Part shown: piece by piece, positions 34,622 through 43,176 of the stretch
Layout: each line of letters begins with the position of its first letter
Position numbering within the stretch: position 1 is the first letter of the stretch
Source: Streptomyces sp. NRRL S-337
Lineage (GTDB): Bacteria > Actinomycetota > Actinomycetes > Streptomycetales > Streptomycetaceae
Reading direction: 5' to 3'
DNA: 64,000 nucleotides
Assembly: GCF_000720175.1 (NCBI RefSeq)
Contig: NZ_JOIX01000001.1
Coordinates: 186,001 to 250,000 of the forward strand
Notes under the pieces: model-generated
Database searches by the model: none
What the model saw: the letters and a program-made list of their open reading frames with translations, nothing else
Told to the model about the DNA's origin: nothing
Translations under genes and position numbers: made by a program

Positions 34622-34699
34622 CTGGCGGGCGGCCGCCGGGAGCCTTCTACTGGCCGGCAGCCACTGCGTCAGCAGCGTCAAAAGAAGAGGAAGCACGTC

Positions 34700-35578
34700 G
34701 TGAACCACATCCCGGCCCGGCACACCGCCGGGATCGCCACCAACTCCGACTCCGGGACCGCCACCAACTCCGACCTCGGGACCGTCACCGACTCCGACGT
34801 CGAGATCGCCACCGACTTCGCCGAGACTGTCACCGACCCTGCGGGGGCCGTCACCGACTCCCTGGGAACGGCTGCCGACTCCGCGGGGACTGTGACCGAC
34901 TCCGCGGGAACCGTCACCGACTCCGCGCTGCTGGCCTGGGCCGATCGCGAGGCGTCCCGCTGCAGCACAGAACTGGACCGCGCCGAGGCCCTCCGCCTGT
35001 TGGGCAGCGTGTCGCTGGGCCGGATCGTCTTCACCCAGGACGCGTTGCCGGCCATCCGCCCCGTCAACCACCTCCTCCACCACGGCGAGGTGATCATCCG
35101 CACCCACGAGGGCGCGGCCCTGACCAGCTTGACGGAGCATGCGGCGGACCAGGGGGTCGTCGTCGCCTACGAGGCCGACGCCATCGACCCGGCCACCCAC
35201 TGCGGCTGGAGCGTGGTGGTGACCGGCTACTGCCACCTTGTGACCGATCCCGACGACCTGGCGCACTACCAGGCGTTGCTGCACCCGTGGACCGACCACC
35301 GGATGTCCTATGCGCTGCGAATCCGCGCGGACTTGGTCACGGGGTTGCGGCTGTCCCCGCGGACTTGTCCGGGCGATGCCGGTACGGCCGGCGTGCCTGC
35401 CGTACCGGCGGTCGTCCACGAGGGCCACACCTTGGGCTGTACGAACGACCGAAACAACCCAAACGATCCCAACGCCCCCAACAACCTCAACCCCAACAAC
35501 CCCAACGATCCCAGCAATCCAACACGCTCAAGCTGGCGCGATCGCGGAGGGGCTGGACCGGTCAGCGGGCGTGGTTGA
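34700..35578 (+). CDS. Pyridoxamine 5'-phosphate oxidase-fold protein with repeat tails
   Basis: The GTG at 34700 follows GAGGA. The 292-residue protein has three parts. Residues 12-75 are tandem acidic repeats of the GTVTDSA type. Residues 85-225 form a split-barrel flavin-binding domain (EALRLLGSVSLGRIVFTQDA, then LPAIRPVNHLLHHGEVIIRT; WSVVVTGYCHLVTDPDDL), as in mycobacterial F420- or FMN-binding PNPOx-like proteins. Residues 245-275 are an Asn/Pro-rich repeat (NNPNDPNAPNNLNPNNPNDP). Such proteins are common members of DevR/DosR regulons, and the upstream box supports that here. Its 3' end overlaps the convergent gene by 17 bases. Confidence 0.9.
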   Translation: MNHIPARHTAGIATNSDSGTATNSDLGTVTDSDVEIATDFAETVTDPAGAVTDSLGTAADSAGTVTDSAGTVTDSALLAWADREASRCSTELDRAEALRLLGSVSLGRIVFTQDALPAIRPVNHLLHHGEVIIRTHEGAALTSLTEHAADQGVVVAYEADAIDPATHCGWSVVVTGYCHLVTDPDDLAHYQALLHPWTDHRMSYALRIRADLVTGLRLSPRTCPGDAGTAGVPAVPAVVHEGHTLGCTNDRNNPNDPNAPNNLNPNNPNDPSNPTRSSWRDRGGAGPVSGRG

Positions 35579-36023
35579 CAGGCCAGCTGGTCAGGGACTC
35601 CTGCTCGCCACAGTCCTTGGTGTCCTTGTCACCGCGGCATATGAAGACCGAGCCAGTGGTGGTGAAGGTGTAGCTGGCCAGGCTCAAGTCAACCGACTTG
35701 GAGCCCTTACCGCACAGGGTCGCCTGCTTGACGGGCGGCCGGGGAACCAGGTCATAGGTCCACTGGGTCCACACCGAATAGCAGTCGTTACCGGTGTTCT
35801 TGAAGTCGCCCTTGATGACGAGCTTGGAGTACACGGAACCGTCCTTGGGCTCCACCGACCTGGTGCCGGATGCCGTGGCCGTGCCGTACGTGGCCTTCCA
35901 GGGGACGGGCGCGCCCGCCGCCTTGACGCCGGCTGCCGTCGCGGAGGACTGCCCCAGGGTAAGGAGGACAGCGGTGGAGGCCAGTACTGCGGCTCCCGAC
36001 GTGAAAATGCGGCTGGATTTCAC
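35562..36023 (-). CDS. Secreted small protein (153 aa)
   Basis: The GTG at 36023 is preceded by AAAGGAA and begins an export signal (SSRIFTSGAAVLASTAVLLT, cleavage likely after ATA). The mature domain is beta-rich with four cysteines (GNDCYSVW, ATLCGKG, VFICRGD and KDCGEQE) that can form two disulphides. Repeated aromatic positions (WTQWTYDLVPRPP) are seen. No enzymatic motif is present. Similar small disulphide-rich proteins are abundant in Streptomyces secretomes; the role is unknown. The gene ends inside the convergent PNPOx-fold gene. Confidence 0.82.
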   Translation of the reverse strand: MKSSRIFTSGAAVLASTAVLLTLGQSSATAAGVKAAGAPVPWKATYGTATASGTRSVEPKDGSVYSKLVIKGDFKNTGNDCYSVWTQWTYDLVPRPPVKQATLCGKGSKSVDLSLASYTFTTTGSVFICRGDKDTKDCGEQESLTSWPVNHAR

Positions 36024-36852
36024 TGAGTTTCCTTTCCAGAGTTGTGCAGAGTTGTGCGGAGTTGTCATCAGCGGTTGTGCAGAGCGGTGATCAGCGGATC
36101 CGGCTTCATCAGAGGCAACGTGGCCCCTGGTCCGTCCTCTGCTGATCCGTCCGTCCGGCACCTTTCCCGCCCCGTAGTGCCAACGGCGGCGCACTCAGCA
36201 GGCCGAAATCGCGGCGGTGCAGGGGGAACTGGTGACGGAGACTGTTGCGTTCGCCGGGAAGGCGTCGTCACCCTCGTACCAGAAGTAGCCGTACGCCCGT
36301 CGATGCCTATCGGCACCTATTGGTTCGGTTCCTATCGGCCTCGCCGACACCTGCCGACACCGCATTCGAGCCGCTCATCGAGCTAGCGCGAACGGTGCAG
36401 GATTCCTGGGTGCTTGAGGTTGGCCGACCGCCTTCCCGAAGAGGGTTGGCCGTATCGATCGCCATCAAAGAAGCGGCGGTGGTTGCCTGTATCCCGTGCT
36501 GAGCTACCCAACGTGGAATCCCCCCTGCTGTGATGCTGCACTGCACCCCGCCGCCCCGTCGAACGAGTGCGCACTCGTTTCTAGCACGGGAAGCGCTTGC
36601 TAAAGAAAGGCGTTATTTGGGTGGTTGAGCGTTCTTCGACTGGATGCGAGCGCATGCGGGAAAGAGATCAACGCACGACACCTGCCCGTGTTGCGCCTCG
36701 CCCGGCCCGGCTGGCCCTGAGGGACGTCAGGGTTCGATCAGCCTGCAGGACGACGGCGGACGCGACCGTGGTCTGACGATCTCGCCAAACCACGTCGTTA
36801 CGTTCGGTCGTTGAGCAAAGATCCATTCGACATGCGAAAGGCACGGGGCGAT
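36024..36852. other. Intergenic region with repeats and palindrome
   Basis: No convincing gene is present in these 829 bases. The left end has short direct repeats of AGAGTTGTGC(A/G)GAG type. A + strand frame at 36245-36502 (YRHLLVRFLSASP, FEPLIELARTVQDSW) has some protein-like character but no recognisable family or ribosome binding site, so I leave it uncalled. An 18-bp perfect palindrome lies at 36562 and an AAGCGCTT core at about 36590. The GC content drops near 36580-36640, suggesting promoter DNA. Confidence 0.5.
36562..36579. promoter_or_regulatory. 18-bp perfect palindrome, TetR-type operator-like
   Basis: AACGAGTGCGCACTCGTT is fully palindromic. The length and symmetry fit a TetR-family operator. 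No TetR gene is adjacent; the nearest downstream gene is the trypsin-like protease. Confidence 0.55.
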
Positions 36853-37767
36853 ATGAACAGCGAACTGGCAGGCGTGGTGGGCGCGCTGGGGGCGGTGACT
36901 CGACGGCTGAGGACGGGGCGTCGCCCTCGGGCGCATACCGGGGCGGCCTTCGGTGCGGTGGCGGTCGGGGTGGCTGCGGTCATGAGCACGGCTGGTGCGG
37001 CACAGGCCATGTCGGGTGGCACGCAGCTGCCGCAGCGTGGAGCGGCACCCTGGCTGGCGACGCTCGCGGTGAAGGGCGACGCCCCGCTGCTGGACCGCGC
37101 CTCGTGCGGCGGGGCACTCATCGCCCCGGACCGGGTACTCACCGCCGCCCACTGCCTCGACGGCCAGGACTTCCGGCGGGCGGAGGTGCACATCGGCTCG
37201 TCGGTCCTGTCACGGGATCCCGGCACGGTGCGCGACATCCGCGCGGTCACCCTGCATCCGCGGTACGAGCTGCTGCCCTCACCCGCCGATCCCCATAACC
37301 CCGCTCTGTCGTCGGCGGCATCCGACCTGGCCGAAATCCGTCTCAACGCCCCGGTACGCGGTGTCACGCCGCTCCGGATCGCCCCGCACCGGCCGCGACC
37401 CGGCACCCACGTGTCGGTCTTCAGCCACGGCACCACGGCGGCACCGGACCCCTCCCGGCCGGGCCAGGAAATCCGCGGTGACGTCCTGCGGCGCGGTGAT
37501 CTCACCGTCCGCACCCATGCGCAATGCGCCGCCCAGACACCGGCCGTCGTGGACGAGGCGTCGGTCTTCTGCGCCCGTGATGTGCCCGGCGGCCGGACGA
37601 CCATGTGCTTCGGGGACAGCGGCAGCCCACTGGTCGTCCGGGGACGGCGCGGCCCGGAACTGGCCGGCGTGTTCAGCTTCGCCGGTGAGACGGCGGGCAA
37701 GGTCTGCGGACAGCCGGCCGACGCCGGATTCGCCGATGTACCGGCGCTCATCGGGGCGTTGGGCTGA
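36853..37767 (+). CDS. Secreted trypsin-like serine protease (S1 family)
   Basis: The chosen ATG at 36853 gives 304 residues; in-frame starts at 36832 and 36811 (TTG) are possible. The export signal (TGAAFGAVAVGVAAVMSTAG, then AAQA) is followed by the S1 fold. The catalytic His is in VLTAAHCLDG, the Asp in SDLAEIRLNAP and the Ser in CFGDSGSPLVV. The usual GDSGGP motif reads GDSGSP, and the activation site is not typical of trypsin zymogens because the mature N-terminus is not obvious. Cysteine pairs (SCGG/AHC, QCAA/FCAR, MCFG/VCGQ) match three disulphides. It is an extracellular protease; specificity was not determined. Confidence 0.88.
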   Translation: MNSELAGVVGALGAVTRRLRTGRRPRAHTGAAFGAVAVGVAAVMSTAGAAQAMSGGTQLPQRGAAPWLATLAVKGDAPLLDRASCGGALIAPDRVLTAAHCLDGQDFRRAEVHIGSSVLSRDPGTVRDIRAVTLHPRYELLPSPADPHNPALSSAASDLAEIRLNAPVRGVTPLRIAPHRPRPGTHVSVFSHGTTAAPDPSRPGQEIRGDVLRRGDLTVRTHAQCAAQTPAVVDEASVFCARDVPGGRTTMCFGDSGSPLVVRGRRGPELAGVFSFAGETAGKVCGQPADAGFADVPALIGALG

Positions 37768-37884
37768 CGACGACCGAACGGAAAGGCGCTGACAGATGTG
37801 CTGGCAGACTGGCTGACCGACGGATGCCCCTATGGCCTGTGTCCTGTGGCCTATGTCCTATGCCCTATTGCCCGGTCCACCTCG

Positions 37885-38640
37885 TCACGTCCCCCTCAGC
37901 ACGCAGTCTCCGCACAGCCCCCCGCCCGGCACGCGGTAGTACAGGCAACAGCTGCGTCGTGAGTATGCCGGGACGGTGGGATCCAGGGTTCCACAGTCGC
38001 GTAGTGGTGTGGTTTCGAGAAGGGAGGCGGTCAGTGCCACGGCTCGTTCTGCGGCTTCCCTGTGCCCGGTGCTGCGGCACCAGTCGTGCAGCACACGGAG
38101 GGTGCCGGCCAGCGCCGAGGCGGCGTTGCCCCACAGGACCTTGGGGGAGATCGTGGTCGCGGCGCTGATGGCGTGGTGCAGCGGCACCAGATGATCGCGC
38201 AGGACCGCTGCCCGTAGTTGGCTTGTGAGGTCTTCTTCGGGAGGCGACGGCAGGGGAGAGGAGGAGGGAGAGGGGGAGGGCGAGGGGAAGGGCAGCCACA
38301 GGTCGTCGGGTGCGCTCCGGTCCGGATGCCACCACAGGGCGTCGCCGGCGAGGTCGGGGACGCGTCCGGCCAGCACCGCCGGTCCGAGAGCGATCGACCA
38401 CAGGCGCCCGGCGAGTCCCTGATGGACGAGGGAGGCGGCGACCCGTGCCTCTGCTGTGCCGAGGCGCGTGGCCACCGTCTCCAGGCGGTTGCGCAGTGCT
38501 GGTGAGACGCCTTCTCCGTACAGCTCCGCAAGGGGGAGAAAGCCCTGATCGCCTGGTGCTCCGGCGTTGGTCCGCACGGAGAAGAACGGCCCCACGGCGG
38601 CGGTGCGGCCGAGCACCGCGGTCATCGGCTCCTGCGGCAC
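37885..38640 (-). CDS. FhuF-like (2Fe-2S)-binding protein
   Basis: The GTG at 38640 follows GAGGAGGACAG; an ATG at 38625 with AGGAG is an alternative. The 251-residue protein ends with the FhuF C-terminal cluster motif RRSCCLYYRVPGGGLCGDCV (C-C-x10-C-x2-C). This motif holds a [2Fe-2S] centre in ferric-siderophore reductases. The upstream part (VATRLGTAEARVAASLVHQG, ALGPAVLAGRVPDL) is the helical family domain. An insertion of alternating Pro/Ser (FPSPSPSPSSSPLPSPP) lies near residues 117-135. It likely reduces ferric siderophores in the cytoplasm. No siderophore genes are adjacent. Confidence 0.88.
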   Translation of the reverse strand: MPQEPMTAVLGRTAAVGPFFSVRTNAGAPGDQGFLPLAELYGEGVSPALRNRLETVATRLGTAEARVAASLVHQGLAGRLWSIALGPAVLAGRVPDLAGDALWWHPDRSAPDDLWLPFPSPSPSPSSSPLPSPPEEDLTSQLRAAVLRDHLVPLHHAISAATTISPKVLWGNAASALAGTLRVLHDWCRSTGHREAAERAVALTASLLETTPLRDCGTLDPTVPAYSRRSCCLYYRVPGGGLCGDCVLRGT

Positions 38641-38754
38641 CTGTCCTCCTCGCTTCGGGCTGGGTTGCCCGGCCCGGATCGTAACGGCCGGGCCGGATCA
38701 CGTGACGCACCGGGCGGCGCACGGCGATGAGGCCCGGTAGCCGTACACGATCGG

Positions 38755-38782
38755 CCCCTGTGCCGACACATCGACACAGGGG
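38755..38782. other. Hairpin upstream of the FhuF-like gene
   Basis: Arms CCCCTGTG and CACAGGGG (38755-38762, 38775-38782), extended by an inner 3-bp stem with a 4-base loop, lie 115 bases before the leftward FhuF-like start. The role is unknown; the rest of 38641-39027 holds nothing I recognise as a gene. Confidence 0.4.
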
Positions 38783-39027
38783 TCGACTTCCGCCGTTCCC
38801 GCAGCGCCCGCTCGGCGTGCTGCCGCCCCGGGCGGCCGGTCACTACAGCACGTCGTTCGACGGCAGTTGCAGCCCCGAGTGCGTGGCAGTCGTCCCGGCT
38901 GCCACTGTTTGAGCCGCGGTCACCGGGAGCCTTCCGCGGTCACCGGGTGGCCTTACGGCCAAGATCACGCCCTCGGGGGAGGCGGTTCGACATGCGGGCT
39001 GTCCTCCGGCATCGGAAGGAACAGCGC

Positions 39028-40338
39028 ATGAGGCAGAGGCTGGCCAAGGTGGCCGTCGCCGTCATCGCCACCGGATCGCTCGCAGCGTGCGGCGGTGGAG
39101 GGTCGAAAGGCGCGCCGGAGGCTTCCGGCGGCGGTAAGAAGCCGTCCGGGCACGCCTCGGAGTCGGCACCGTCGCTCAAGCTCAAAGTCCCTGCCACGTA
39201 CGACACTTCACACGGCTGGCAGCTTTCCGGACGTCAGGTCGGAACGTACGCTCTGCTGCCGAAGGCGGGCGCGGTGGCCGTGATGACCGGCACGAAGTCC
39301 GAATACCGGGTGACCGTTCGCGACGCGGTGACGGGTGAGGTCCGCTGGACCGGCAAACCCTTCAAGGACCTGGCCGAGGGCGAGGCACCGGGGATGTTCG
39401 TGTCCACCGTCGGGGACAAGGAATACCTGGTCACGTGGTCACGCGGGGAGAAGGGCGGGGACGCGGTCGCCAAGGCGAAGCTGGTCTATGCCGTGGACGT
39501 CTATTCCGCGAACAGCTCGGGCGGCGCGGTCGCCCCCGCCCGCCACATCGAGGCCCCGGCGAGCGACTACGGCAACGGCCGGATCGCCGACGGAGGGGAG
39601 CGCCTGCTCATACCCGAGACGGACAAGCACATAGGCGCCCTCGACGTGACCACGGGCAAAATCACCACCTACGACACCGGTTCGGTCAAGCCCGACCACT
39701 GCTCGTCGTGTTCCTACGGCAACGAGATCGTCGCCCTCACACAGCAGGACCCGGTGGTGTCCAACGAGGGCGCCGGCTCCTTCGGTGTCCCCGGCTCCTG
39801 GGACAGCAGCCGGATCGCCCCGGCACAGGCCGATCCCGCCGCCGGTGCTGTGTGGCCGAGCACCGGCGGAAACCTCATCGCCCGCTGGGGGCAGAAGAAC
39901 GGCGGCGACCACAACGTGTGGGCCGTCCTCGACAGCAAGTCCGGTCAGGTCCGGGCGTCGGTGATGTGCGCCAAGCCGTTCATCGGGCCGGGCAGTGACC
40001 CTGACTCCGCCCTCTCCCCGAAGGGCCGTTACCTCGTTTCGGAACACCTCGCCTTCGACCTGGAATCGAAGAAGGGCTACTGCTTCGAGGAGAGCGACAG
40101 CCGCAAGCCCCTTACCTTCGACGCCGTCACCGACGACGGCATCGCCTACGGGACCTCGCTCACCAAGGGCAGCCTGACCGGCACCAAGGCCCCCGTCCAG
40201 CTCTCACTGGCCACGGGCACCCCGAAGGCGCTCCCCGACAACTCCTCGGTGCCGATCGCCGACTTCGCGGGGGTCGGCATCTTCAGCCACGCGGAGGGCA
40301 ACGTGCCCTACTTGATCGTCTACCGGCATAAGGGCTAG
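39028..40338 (+). CDS. Lipoprotein with beta-propeller-like domain
   Basis: The ATG at 39028 has AGGA upstream and begins a lipoprotein signal (RQRLAKVAVAVIATGS) ending in LAAC. A Gly/Ser-rich tether follows (GGGGSKGAPEASGGGKK). The mature domain has repeated strands of PQQ/propeller type: VRDAVTGEVRWTGKPF, IGALDVTTGKITTYDTG, WAVLDSKSGQVRASVMC and LSLATGTPKALPD. A CSSCSYGNE motif could be redox active or metal binding. It is a membrane-anchored extracellular protein. Families of this kind act as assembly or sensor proteins, but the function here is not known. The gene is transcribed alone. Confidence 0.85.
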   Translation: MRQRLAKVAVAVIATGSLAACGGGGSKGAPEASGGGKKPSGHASESAPSLKLKVPATYDTSHGWQLSGRQVGTYALLPKAGAVAVMTGTKSEYRVTVRDAVTGEVRWTGKPFKDLAEGEAPGMFVSTVGDKEYLVTWSRGEKGGDAVAKAKLVYAVDVYSANSSGGAVAPARHIEAPASDYGNGRIADGGERLLIPETDKHIGALDVTTGKITTYDTGSVKPDHCSSCSYGNEIVALTQQDPVVSNEGAGSFGVPGSWDSSRIAPAQADPAAGAVWPSTGGNLIARWGQKNGGDHNVWAVLDSKSGQVRASVMCAKPFIGPGSDPDSALSPKGRYLVSEHLAFDLESKKGYCFEESDSRKPLTFDAVTDDGIAYGTSLTKGSLTGTKAPVQLSLATGTPKALPDNSSVPIADFAGVGIFSHAEGNVPYLIVYRHKG

Positions 40339-40711
40339 GCGGTTCCGTTCACATCAGTGGGCCATGGGTCCGAGTGTGCTGTTGGCTCCGGGGGTGCCGT
40401 GGACTCTGGGTGTGCCGTTGGCTGACGCGCAGGGGGTGCGCATCGAGGCGTAACTACCGACAGGCACGGTCGTCGGTCGGTGGGACAACCTCGGGACTTT
40501 CACTTGCGCCCCGTTGACCGTCCCGGCTTCCCGCGCCCCTCGCCCGTCCTGGCTTCCAGCGCCCTGCCGAGCGGCATGGCCTTCCGACGGACGGCCCTCC
40601 GCTCAGCAACCGGTCGCGGTCCGCGGCGCCCCCGGTCGACTGACGCCGGGCGGCGGCCTCCCCCCGGGCAGTTCGGGCTGCCGCGGACGCATCCCGCGGT
40701 CCGGGCCAGGT
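40339..40711. other. Intergenic region, no gene seen
   Basis: In 373 bases between a rightward lipoprotein gene and a leftward kinase gene I see only short GTGCCGTTGG-type direct repeats and no frame with coding character, hairpin terminator or operator that stands out. Confidence 0.5.
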
Positions 40712-42004
40712 TCAGTCCTGCGGTCGCTGCGGGCCGTCCACCAGGCGGAGGGTGGCGAGCGCGCCGCCGTCGGGGGCGTTGGTGAAGTGCAGGGTGGCAC
40801 CGAGGACCCGGGTCTGGCCGGTGGCGATGGTCAGGCCCAGCCCGTGGCCGCTCTTCCGGCCGCTCCCCGAGCGGGTCTTGAACCGTTGGGGGCCGTGGTC
40901 GAGGAGGTCGTCCGGATAGCCGTCGCCGTGGTCCCGTACGGTGACGACCGGGCCGTCGACGGTCAGTACCACCGGCGCGCGGCCGTGTTTGTGGGCATTC
41001 GTGATCAGGTTGCCCAAGACGCGTTCGAGTCGGCGCCGGTCGGTCTCCACCCGGGCGTCCCGTACGACGTCGATGTCGGCTGCCAGGCCCGTGGCCTGCA
41101 CTGCGCGCTCGGCCAGCGGCCCCAGTTGGTGGACGGCGAGGTCGGCCTGCTCGACCCGGGCGTCCAGCCGGGAGATCTCCAGCAGGTCCTCGGTCAGCCG
41201 GCGCATGGTCTGAATGCGTTCCTGGACCATTTCCGTCGGACGGCCGGGCGGCAGCAGTTCGGCCGCCGCGTGCAGTCCGGTGAGCGGGGTGCGCAGCTCG
41301 TGGGAGACGTCCGCGGTGAAGCGCTGTTCGCTGTGCAGCTTGGTCTGCAGGGTGGCGGCCATGGTGTCGAGCGCGGCGGCCACCGCCGCCGCCTCGTCCT
41401 GCGCCAGGTCGGGGCGCAGGGCGCGGGGATCGCGCACCCGGGCGTCGAGGTCGCCGGTGCTGATCCGACGGGCGACGCGGGCGGTGCGGTGCAGCCGACG
41501 GGTGATGCGGGAAACCGCGAAGAGGCCGACGAGCAGGGTGACGCCGATCGCTGCGGCGGAGGAGCCGATGATGGCCCGGTCAAGTCCGTGGAGGGAGGCG
41601 GCCCGGTCGGTGTAGTCCACGCGCACGGCCAGCACCCGGCCGCCGTCGGCGGGTGCGACGGCCCACATCGTCGGCCGGCCCTGGTGGTCCGCGAGCTGGG
41701 TGCCGTGCTCCTTGTGGTGCACGGCCAATTCGCGGAGGCTGTGGGGGAGGTCAGGCGGGTCCACCGAGGCGTTACGGCCGAGCGGTTCGCCGGCGACGTA
41801 GGTGGCCACCGCGCCATCGAGTGCGTCCAGGGCGGCGCCGCGCGCCTGGTCCTCGGTCTGCTTGCCGACCAGGGTGTGCACCAGGATGCCGAGCAGCGCG
41901 GCGAGGGTGCAGCACATGACGGTGATGAAGACGGCGAACTTCCAGTAGAGGGACGCCGTCCAGGAGGGCAGCCGCAGCGCGGCCCGCTGCCGTGCGCCGC
42001 TCAC
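40712..42004 (-). CDS. Membrane sensor histidine kinase without adjacent regulator
   Basis: The GTG at 42004 overlaps the stop of the upstream lipoprotein gene (GTGA), giving 430 residues. Two membrane helices (near 18-40 and 140-160: FAVFITVMCCTLAALLGILV; SAAAIGVTLLVGLFAVSRI) flank a ~100-residue sensor. A HAMP domain follows, then H235 in FTADVSHELRTPLTG, the N box NLITNAHKHG and the G boxes RDHGDGYPDDLLD and KSGHGLGLTIATG. The layout resembles CseC-type kinases, whose operons also include a lipoprotein, but no response regulator gene lies next to it. It may signal to a regulator elsewhere. Confidence 0.9.
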   Translation of the reverse strand: MSGARQRAALRLPSWTASLYWKFAVFITVMCCTLAALLGILVHTLVGKQTEDQARGAALDALDGAVATYVAGEPLGRNASVDPPDLPHSLRELAVHHKEHGTQLADHQGRPTMWAVAPADGGRVLAVRVDYTDRAASLHGLDRAIIGSSAAAIGVTLLVGLFAVSRITRRLHRTARVARRISTGDLDARVRDPRALRPDLAQDEAAAVAAALDTMAATLQTKLHSEQRFTADVSHELRTPLTGLHAAAELLPPGRPTEMVQERIQTMRRLTEDLLEISRLDARVEQADLAVHQLGPLAERAVQATGLAADIDVVRDARVETDRRRLERVLGNLITNAHKHGRAPVVLTVDGPVVTVRDHGDGYPDDLLDHGPQRFKTRSGSGRKSGHGLGLTIATGQTRVLGATLHFTNAPDGGALATLRLVDGPQRPQD

Positions 42005-42798
42005 GGCGTGTGGCCCGGTGCGGGGGTGCGTGGCGGTGCGGGGGTGCGGGGCCGTGCAGGGGTGCGTTCCGGTACGGGCGTGCGTTCCGGTGCGGCGGAG
42101 GAGACCTTCTGGTCGAACTCCATCGTCCGGATCTCCATGGTCTGCCGTCGCTCGTCCCACGCGTGTACGGTGCGCATCTCATAGCCCGGCGAGCCGGTGG
42201 GCTCCCGCATGATCACGTCGCCGTCGGAGACTTCCACGTTCAGCGGGGTGCCGGCGGTGTCCAGGATGCGGTTCACCACCCCGCCCCGGAGCATGTACGC
42301 CCAGACGGCCAGTGTGTGCTCGGCCCCTTCGATGCCGACGATCAGCTCGTCCTTCCCGTCGTGCGTCAGGTCCTGGTATTCGGGGGCCCGTACGGGACAG
42401 TGCTTCGGCTCGTCCCCGCACCGTTGAATCCTCCGCTCGGTGGCCTTGTCGAAGGCCGGCGCGTCGTGCCGTGCGTCGTCGGCGATCTGCGCCTTGACCA
42501 CGTCCAGCGGGTCCAGCGTCCGGATATTGCCGGACGGCACCCGGGGCAGCCCGGGGAGGGGTGAGGGTCCGTCCTGGCCGGTCTTGTCCGGGGGCGGCTG
42601 CGGGGCAGGCGCCCGGTCGGGCCAGAGGCGTGCCGGCGCCGACGCTACGGGGGCGGCGCCGGCGCTGCGGGCTTCCCCGGTCGTCCCTGTACATCCCGCC
42701 GCCACCAATGTCATCGCGGTCATCGCGCCCACCGTCGCAAGGGCGAAGGCGACACTCCGTGCCCGGCGGGGGAGCGGCTGGGAACGGCGGAGGGGCAC
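42001..42798 (-). CDS. Lipoprotein coupled to the orphan kinase
   Basis: The GTG at 42798 follows GGAAG; the longer frame to 42894 lacks support. The 265-residue protein has an export signal (SVAFALATVGAMTAMTLVAA) and lipobox VAAGC. The mature part begins with a Pro-rich tether, followed by a globular domain (DPLDVVKAQIADDA, YQDLTHDGKDELIVGIEG, VVNRILDTAGTPLNVEVSDG). The C-terminus is a tandem ERTP/PRTPAP repeat. Its stop overlaps the kinase start, so the two proteins are made together; a role in modulating the kinase, like CseA, is an inference. Confidence 0.85.
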   Translation of the reverse strand: MPLRRSQPLPRRARSVAFALATVGAMTAMTLVAAGCTGTTGEARSAGAAPVASAPARLWPDRAPAPQPPPDKTGQDGPSPLPGLPRVPSGNIRTLDPLDVVKAQIADDARHDAPAFDKATERRIQRCGDEPKHCPVRAPEYQDLTHDGKDELIVGIEGAEHTLAVWAYMLRGGVVNRILDTAGTPLNVEVSDGDVIMREPTGSPGYEMRTVHAWDERRQTMEIRTMEFDQKVSSAAPERTPVPERTPARPRTPAPPRTPAPGHTP

Positions 42799-42924
42799 AG
42801 GACTTCCAGACAGCGCGGGACGACAGCGTATGGGGACAATGATGTTCGCTGACCTGCATGACGGCAATCCCACGGTTATGTAACGGCGGCCCATAGATGG
42901 GCCTACAGCGACCAGTGAAAACGG

Positions 42925-43009
42925 TGACCAGTGATCAGTGACCGGTGGGCAGGGAGCAGTGACCGGTAACCAGTGATCAGTGCCTGATGGGCAGGGAGCA
43001 CTGACCGGT
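42925..43009. repeat. 42-bp direct repeat
   Basis: Two imperfect copies share CCAGTGATCAGTG (42928 and 42970, 42 bases apart) and GGGCAGGGAGCA, upstream of the leftward lipoprotein gene. A third partial copy of the CTGACCGGTAC type follows. Confidence 0.7.
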
Positions 43010-43011
43010 AC

Positions 43012-43176
43012 CTAGTCAGCAGTACCGGTGAGCAGTTGACTCGATCGATTCGGCCTCCCGGTCGAGCGGTGTGTTTTGTGGTGGGCGTTCGTCCGCTGTG
43101 TGGCGGCGCCGTCCAGCGGGGTGGCAAGCCCGATGACGAGCAGGGCGACGGGCGCGGCGAGGCGAAATCGCGTCAT
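43012..43176 (-). CDS. Possible small secreted peptide (54 aa)
   Basis: The ATG at 43176 begins a clear export-signal-like sequence (TRFRLAAPVALLVIGLATPL, then DGAA) followed by 28 hydrophilic residues with Asn/Thr/Arg and no cysteine. GAAG lies 14 bases upstream, a poor spacing. It may be a real small peptide gene or the 5' remnant of a longer secreted protein. The downstream part overlaps the 42-bp repeat region. Confidence 0.35.
   Translation of the reverse strand: MTRFRLAAPVALLVIGLATPLDGAATQRTNAHHKTHRSTGRPNRSSQLLTGTAD

Noticed and set aside
36245-36502. 85-codon + strand frame (YRHLLVRFLSASP...)
   Set aside because: Some protein-like character, but no family, no ribosome binding site and an Arg-rich start; too weak to call.
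36721-36760. GGGTTCGATC, resembling a tRNA T-loop
   Set aside because: No acceptor stem, anticodon arm or CCA context can be folded around it.
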